9,245 nucleotides of DNA from Prevotellaceae bacterium (GTDB taxonomy: Bacteria; Bacteroidota; Bacteroidia; Bacteroidales; UBA932): contig JAIRKX010000025.1 of NCBI GenBank assembly GCA_031259805.1, positions 1 to 9,245 on the forward strand, given 5' to 3'. Shown here in pieces: positions 6,430 to 9,245 of this stretch (position 1 is the first letter of the stretch; the number at the start of each line of letters is the position of its first letter). A program made the position numbers and the translations under genes. The notes under the pieces are model-generated. The model was not told the DNA's origin, did no database searches, and saw only the letters and a program-made list of their open reading frames with translations.

Positions 6430-6621
6430 TCCTCCCTACTAAGGAGGAATGTCTCCTCCTACTAAGGGGGAATGTCTCCCCCTACTAAGGGAGGGTGTCT
6501 AGGTCACTGGTGACCGAGACTCTAGGTCACTGGTGACTGAGAGTCTCGGTCACCGGTGACTGAGAGCACCAGTGCTCGGGGCTCTATAGCACCGGCGTCT
6601 GCTAAGGATGAATGTCTCCTT
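6430..6621. repeat. 23-bp-pitch composite array of dyads
   Basis: Six dyads sit at exactly 23-bp steps, centred at 6439.5, 6462.5, 6485.5, 6508.5, 6531.5 and 6554.5. The first three are type A, with CCTACTAAGG at 6435, 6458 and 6481; the first also forms TCCTCC-ctactaa-GGAGGA. The next three are type B, GGTCAC-(tg or cg)-GTGAC(C or T), at 6502, 6525 and 6548. Type B units also form dyads between them, including a 21-nt palindrome at 6533-6553 with one T/G pair. Beyond them lie GAGCAC-ca-GTGCTC (6564-6577), GTGCT/AGCAC (6572-6592) and a decayed type A unit (about 6598-6620). The pitch is not a multiple of 3 and there are no spacers, so it is neither coding nor CRISPR. Confidence 0.85.
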
Positions 6622-6689
6622 ATTTATCGTTATTGCATCGATACAATACTATGCACGGGCATAACTTTATACAATAAAAGCATGCGGCA

Positions 6690-6745
6690 ATTGGCTCCGA
6701 TTCCCGTAGGGGAACCGAAGCGTAGGGGAACCCGGCACAGCCAAT
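6690..6745. repeat. Imperfect stem-loop with internal 12-bp direct repeat
   Basis: ATTGGCT (6690-6696) and AGCCAAT (6739-6745) form a perfect 7-bp outer stem. Inside are two direct copies of CGTAGGGGAACC (6705-6716 and 6721-6732), and TTCCC (6701-6705) can pair with GGGAA. No T-run follows on either strand, so it is not a clear terminator. It is probably another intergenic repeat. Confidence 0.5.
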
Positions 6746-6761
6746 ATCTCTGTAAGCTTCT

Positions 6762-6818
6762 AAAAAATGAGATGCGTCAGCCCTGGACAGTAGCCCTGCC
6801 GGCGCGCTTCTCGCATCT
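6762..6818 (-). terminator. Possible intrinsic terminator of the minus-strand GH92 transcript
   Basis: Read on the minus strand, AGATGCG (6818-6812) and CGCATCT (6776-6770) form a 7-bp outer stem enclosing a GC-rich 35-nt interior. It is followed directly by CATTTTTTA, with a run of six T. It begins 12 bp after the stop of the GH92 gene. The long interior is unusual for a simple terminator. It overlaps the compact copy of the gene-end repeat (6771-6809). Confidence 0.45.
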
Positions 6819-6829
6819 TGCTTTACGCT

Positions 6830-8983
6830 TCAATTGTCAATTTTCAATTCCTTTCCTTCCTTTAGTTGGGCGTGGGTGATGAAGTAACCGACGAGCGGTT
6901 GGCGGTTGTAGGTGATCGTTTTGATTTTTCGTCCGGTGCGTTGCTGTTTGCGAATGGTGAAGCGGACGTCATCGAGGGCAAAGGATACGCGGTCAAACAG
7001 GGGGACGGTTATGATGTAGGTGTCATCGGCGGGGGAGAAGGGATAAAGGCCTATGGCGTTGAAGACGTACCATGAGGACATCTCGCCGGCATCGTCCATG
7101 CCCGCTAAGGCAAGCCCGTGCTCGCCCATGCCGTAGAAGTGTTCGAGTAGCGTGTCGATTAATGCTTGCGATTTCTCCTGCCGTCCGACAAAGTAATACA
7201 GGTACGGGTAATTGTGGTCGGGCTGATTGCCGTGGCAGTATTGGCCGATGAAGCATGACAGGTTGTGCGCTTCATATCCTTTCCATGGGATGGTGAACAG
7301 CGAGTCGAGTTTTCGTTCAAAGTCATCGGGGCTTCGGTAGAGGCTTATCAGGCCGTCGACGTCGTGGGGGGCAAAGAATGATGATTGCCATGCGTTGGCT
7401 TCGCGGTACATGTACTCGTAGTAGGGATAGTAGGGGTCGAAATTTTTCACCCACTCGCCGTTGGCCAGCCGTCCGCGCATCAAGCCGGTAGAGGGGTCGA
7501 AAAGGTTTTTGTAGCTGACGGTGCGGCGCATCAGCATGGCGTAATTCGCAGTGTCATTCAAGGCTTTTGCCAGCAAGGCTACCGCGTAGTCGTCGTATGC
7601 GTATTCGAGGGTTTTCGTAACGCCGGCGCTCGCTACGGTTTCGGTGTTGGGGTGTTCAATATCGGGTTCCGGAATGTAGCCTTTTTCCATGTATTGGTTC
7701 AGGTAAGGGCGGCTGCGGCTTTCGATGGTGGCATTTCGCAACAGCAACCGATAGGCGCTGTCCACATCAAACCCTCTCAAGCCCCGCAGGTAGGCTCCTG
7801 CCACAAACACGGCGGCATGGTCGCCATGAAAAAAGGTGGGCATAAAGCCGGTCTTCCCGCCCCTGTCGGTGATGGAGCGAATGACGTCGACCGCTACCGA
7901 AGGGGAGAGCATATCGAGCAGCACCAGCTTATTCCGGTGGTCGTCCCAGAACGAGGGGTCGGTGTAGTAGCGAAAGCCTTTGTTGGTTACGGCGCCGTGA
8001 ATGTCCAGAAAGTCGCCGTTGGCGTCGCTGCGCAACGCCGGCCAGAGGAAGGCGCGGTAGAGCGAGGAGTAGAAGATGGTGCGCTGCCGCTGCGTACCGC
8101 CCCACACGCGGATCTTCGACAGCAGGGTTTCCCACGTATCGGTAGCCTCCGCCCGCACGTCTGCAAAGCTTTTTGCCGCCATTTCTTTGGCAAGGTTGTT
8201 TTTTGCATTTTCGACGCTCACAAATGAAAATCCGATTTTCAGCTCCAGCGGCGCGTTGTTTTTTTCGCTTGCAAAATGGAGCATCGGCACTATCCGCCGC
8301 CCGCTGATTAGCGAGTCTATCGCTTGTATTTTGTAATTGGACGTGGCGTAAAAATATATTTTTTCGCCGGCGTGCTGAAAGCCCGTAAACGCTTTTTCAC
8401 CGTCCTGCGCAATGTGCCATTCCCGCACCCTTTCATTCGAGCGTGCGAGGTCGACCAGCAGCTTTTTTTCCTGCCCTTTCCGGTAGGTATATCGGTGGTA
8501 GGCGCATCGCAAGGTAGCGGTCAGCTCGGCATGGATGCCGTAACGTTCGAGAAGTACACGGTAGTAACCCGGATGTGCTTCTTCGTTGTCGTGGCTGTAG
8601 CCCGAGCAATAATCATCGGGCGCAACAGCGCCCGTAACCGGTAGCAAAGGGACGTGGCATAAATTCCAGTGCCCTTTGTTGGTGTGCGTAAACCCGAAGA
8701 TAACGGTGTCTTCGTACTGGTAGCCCGACCCGCTGCGGAACTGGGTTACAGGGCTCACCTGCACCATGGCGTTGGGCAGCGAGGCGCCGGGAAAGACTTC
8801 GGCGCCCCACGTCCGGTGGGTTGGCGTGTAGCCAATATCAATGCTATCCCACAGCGTAGTGGTGCCGAACAGCGGATTGGCGTAATCGGTGAGCCGCACT
8901 TGCGATGGCGAGCATGCAACAGCCCACGTTACCAGCAGGATGCCTGCCACCTGCAGGGCGCAGGTATTGTACTTTTTTTTCAT
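6830..8983 (-). CDS. Divergent GH92-family lipoprotein
   Basis: A 717-residue protein with a lipoprotein-type signal (AVAC, Cys24), so probably membrane-anchored. It is clearly GH92: DYANPLFGT (33-41), WGAEVFPGASLPNAMVQVSP (59-78), GFTHTNKGHWNLCHVPLLPV (97-116), FWDDHR (345-350), REANAWQSSFFAPHDVDGL (527-545), YCHGNQPDHNYPYLY (582-596) and MDDAGEMSSWYVFNAIGLYP (629-648). Asp631 aligns with the base Asp650 of the other GH92 here. The acid loop is different: between GGKTGFMPTFF (375-385) and HGDHAAVFVAGAYLRG (386-401) the short segment that holds the usual acid Glu seems to be missing. It is therefore either a specialised subfamily with another acid or leaving group, or less active; the substrate is unknown. 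The ATG at 8983 is preceded by an A-rich leader. It is 49 bp downstream of the GH76-like gene and may be co-transcribed with it. Confidence 0.93.
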   Translation of the reverse strand: MKKKYNTCALQVAGILLVTWAVACSPSQVRLTDYANPLFGTTTLWDSIDIGYTPTHRTWGAEVFPGASLPNAMVQVSPVTQFRSGSGYQYEDTVIFGFTHTNKGHWNLCHVPLLPVTGAVAPDDYCSGYSHDNEEAHPGYYRVLLERYGIHAELTATLRCAYHRYTYRKGQEKKLLVDLARSNERVREWHIAQDGEKAFTGFQHAGEKIYFYATSNYKIQAIDSLISGRRIVPMLHFASEKNNAPLELKIGFSFVSVENAKNNLAKEMAAKSFADVRAEATDTWETLLSKIRVWGGTQRQRTIFYSSLYRAFLWPALRSDANGDFLDIHGAVTNKGFRYYTDPSFWDDHRNKLVLLDMLSPSVAVDVIRSITDRGGKTGFMPTFFHGDHAAVFVAGAYLRGLRGFDVDSAYRLLLRNATIESRSRPYLNQYMEKGYIPEPDIEHPNTETVASAGVTKTLEYAYDDYAVALLAKALNDTANYAMLMRRTVSYKNLFDPSTGLMRGRLANGEWVKNFDPYYPYYEYMYREANAWQSSFFAPHDVDGLISLYRSPDDFERKLDSLFTIPWKGYEAHNLSCFIGQYCHGNQPDHNYPYLYYFVGRQEKSQALIDTLLEHFYGMGEHGLALAGMDDAGEMSSWYVFNAIGLYPFSPADDTYIITVPLFDRVSFALDDVRFTIRKQQRTGRKIKTITYNRQPLVGYFITHAQLKEGKELKIDN

Positions 8984-9009
8984 ATCTTATGTTTTATTAC
9001 CGACGAATG

Positions 9010-9017
9010 CAAAGTTA
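9010..9017 (-). promoter_or_regulatory. Candidate -7 element before the minus-strand GH92
   Basis: Reading leftwards, TAACTTTG matches TAnnTTTG and ends 26 bp before the ATG at 8983, which is preceded by an A-rich leader. No TTTG stands at the -33 position, where the sequence is TGCC or similar. It may be a weak internal promoter in a GH76-GH92 operon. Confidence 0.45.
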
Positions 9018-9032
9018 ATAATTTAATTTTAC

Positions 9033-9245
9033 TCATGGCAGCCTGTTCATCGCTTCTATCAACATGCAGCCGCTGGTTTGCTCCGTTAGCCCGGTTTCCG
9101 AGCCCGGCTTACTGCGCCAATTCGTGCCGAATAGTACACTCGCCTTGTTGGTACCCTTTGTCCATAGCGTTTCTGCGTTGTACTGCAAAAATTGGATATA
9201 ACGCTTCTTTGTGGCGCCATCCAACCGCTCTTGCCGTATCAGCTC
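9033..9245 (-). CDS. GH76-like alpha-mannanase, C-terminal end only
   Basis: The last 70 codons of a protein that enters the window from the right; the frame is open to base 9245 and stops with TGA at 9035-9033. The visible part, with FLQYNAETLWTKG, VLFGTNW and TGLTEQTSGCMLIEAMNRL, matches the usual end of GH76 enzymes: a helix with N-A-(E/D)-(S/A)-(L/I)-W, then a G-x-x-W segment and a T-x-x-S-(A/G) helix. GH76 enzymes cut alpha-1,6-mannan backbones by an endo mechanism with retention; the catalytic Asp pair lies outside the window. No start codon is visible. The neighbouring GH92 gene on the same strand supports a mannan-degrading role. Another (alpha/alpha)6-barrel family such as GH88/105 remains possible given the short fragment. 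Confidence 0.68.
   Translation of the reverse strand, partial: ELIRQERLDGATKKRYIQFLQYNAETLWTKGTNKASVLFGTNWRSKPGSETGLTEQTSGCMLIEAMNRLP

Larger units (their letters stand above)
6150..6829. other. Convergent intergenic region rich in repeats, no credible gene
   Basis: This 680-bp gap lies between the 3' ends of the regulator and the second GH92 gene. The one frame of about 100 codons (6556-6879) crosses array DNA and the end of the GH92 gene, and its product resembles nothing I know. The contents are repeats, listed separately. Minor items are a two-copy CATATCAAT repeat (6201-6218) and a small dyad TATGC-acgg-GCATA near 6654-6667. Confidence 0.75.

Noticed and set aside
6443..6496. Shine-Dalgarno plus ATG repeated in each type A unit (AAGGAGGAATG)
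   Set aside because: Only one base separates the purine run from the ATG, and no sensible reading frame follows; the purines are one arm of the hairpin.
6430..6621. A CRISPR array
   Set aside because: The period is only 23 bp, units abut with no unique spacers, two unit types occur and there are no cas genes.
6616..6690. A tRNA or small structured RNA in the AT-rich stretch
   Set aside because: No cloverleaf, T-loop GTTCGA-type motif or strong promoter is visible; only a short dyad at about 6654-6667.
6556..6879. Small gene of about 107 codons in the convergent gap
   Set aside because: It runs through array DNA, a stem-loop and the antisense end of the GH92 gene, and has no ribosome site or domain.
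7385..8227. Plus-strand frame of 280 codons inside the second GH92
   Set aside because: It lies opposite a gene with clear GH92 motifs; the product is Gly/Val-rich with no recognisable domain.

Overview
The window looks like Bacteroidota, probably an order Bacteroidales gut- or animal-associated bacterium. The evidence is promoter elements of the Bacteroides type (TTTG / TAnnTTTG), A-rich leaders with weak Shine-Dalgarno sites, signal peptide and lipoprotein glycosidases of families GH92 and GH76, and a XylR-type AraC regulator. The genus cannot be fixed from the sequence. Coding DNA is fairly GC-rich; the spaces between genes are AT-rich or packed with palindromic repeats.

Layout. 1-300: a 21-bp palindromic tandem array, covered by a minus-strand reading frame that leaves the window, with a strong leftward Bacteroidota promoter at 227-257. 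300-515: a cluster of hairpins and a direct repeat. 516-6149 (plus strand): a probable operon of a DUF362/ferredoxin protein (545-1654), a secreted GH92 alpha-mannosidase (1708-3942), a secreted alpha/beta hydrolase (3979-4971) and a XylR-like regulator (4989-6149). 6150-6829: a 680-bp convergent intergenic region with no credible gene but dense repeats: a nested MITE/REP-like palindrome, a two-part array of dyads at an exact 23-bp pitch, a stem-loop, and inverted copies of a short element at each end. 6830-9245 (minus strand): a second, divergent GH92 lipoprotein, preceded upstream by the C-terminal end of a GH76-like endo-alpha-1,6-mannanase that runs off the window.

Working together (inference): this is an alpha-mannan or mannose-rich glycan utilisation locus. 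The GH76 enzyme would cut an alpha-1,6-mannan backbone, the GH92 enzymes would remove mannosyl units from side chains or products, and the hydrolase might remove ester groups. The sugar-sensing XylR-like protein is the obvious candidate regulator. No SusC/SusD pair is present in the window.

The most unusual content is non-coding: the 6430-6621 array, in which two unrelated arm sequences share one uninterrupted 23-bp dyad register, and the 21-bp array at 1-145, in which a variant copy changes both arms of its palindrome together. The second GH92 also appears to lack the segment carrying the usual catalytic acid glutamate.
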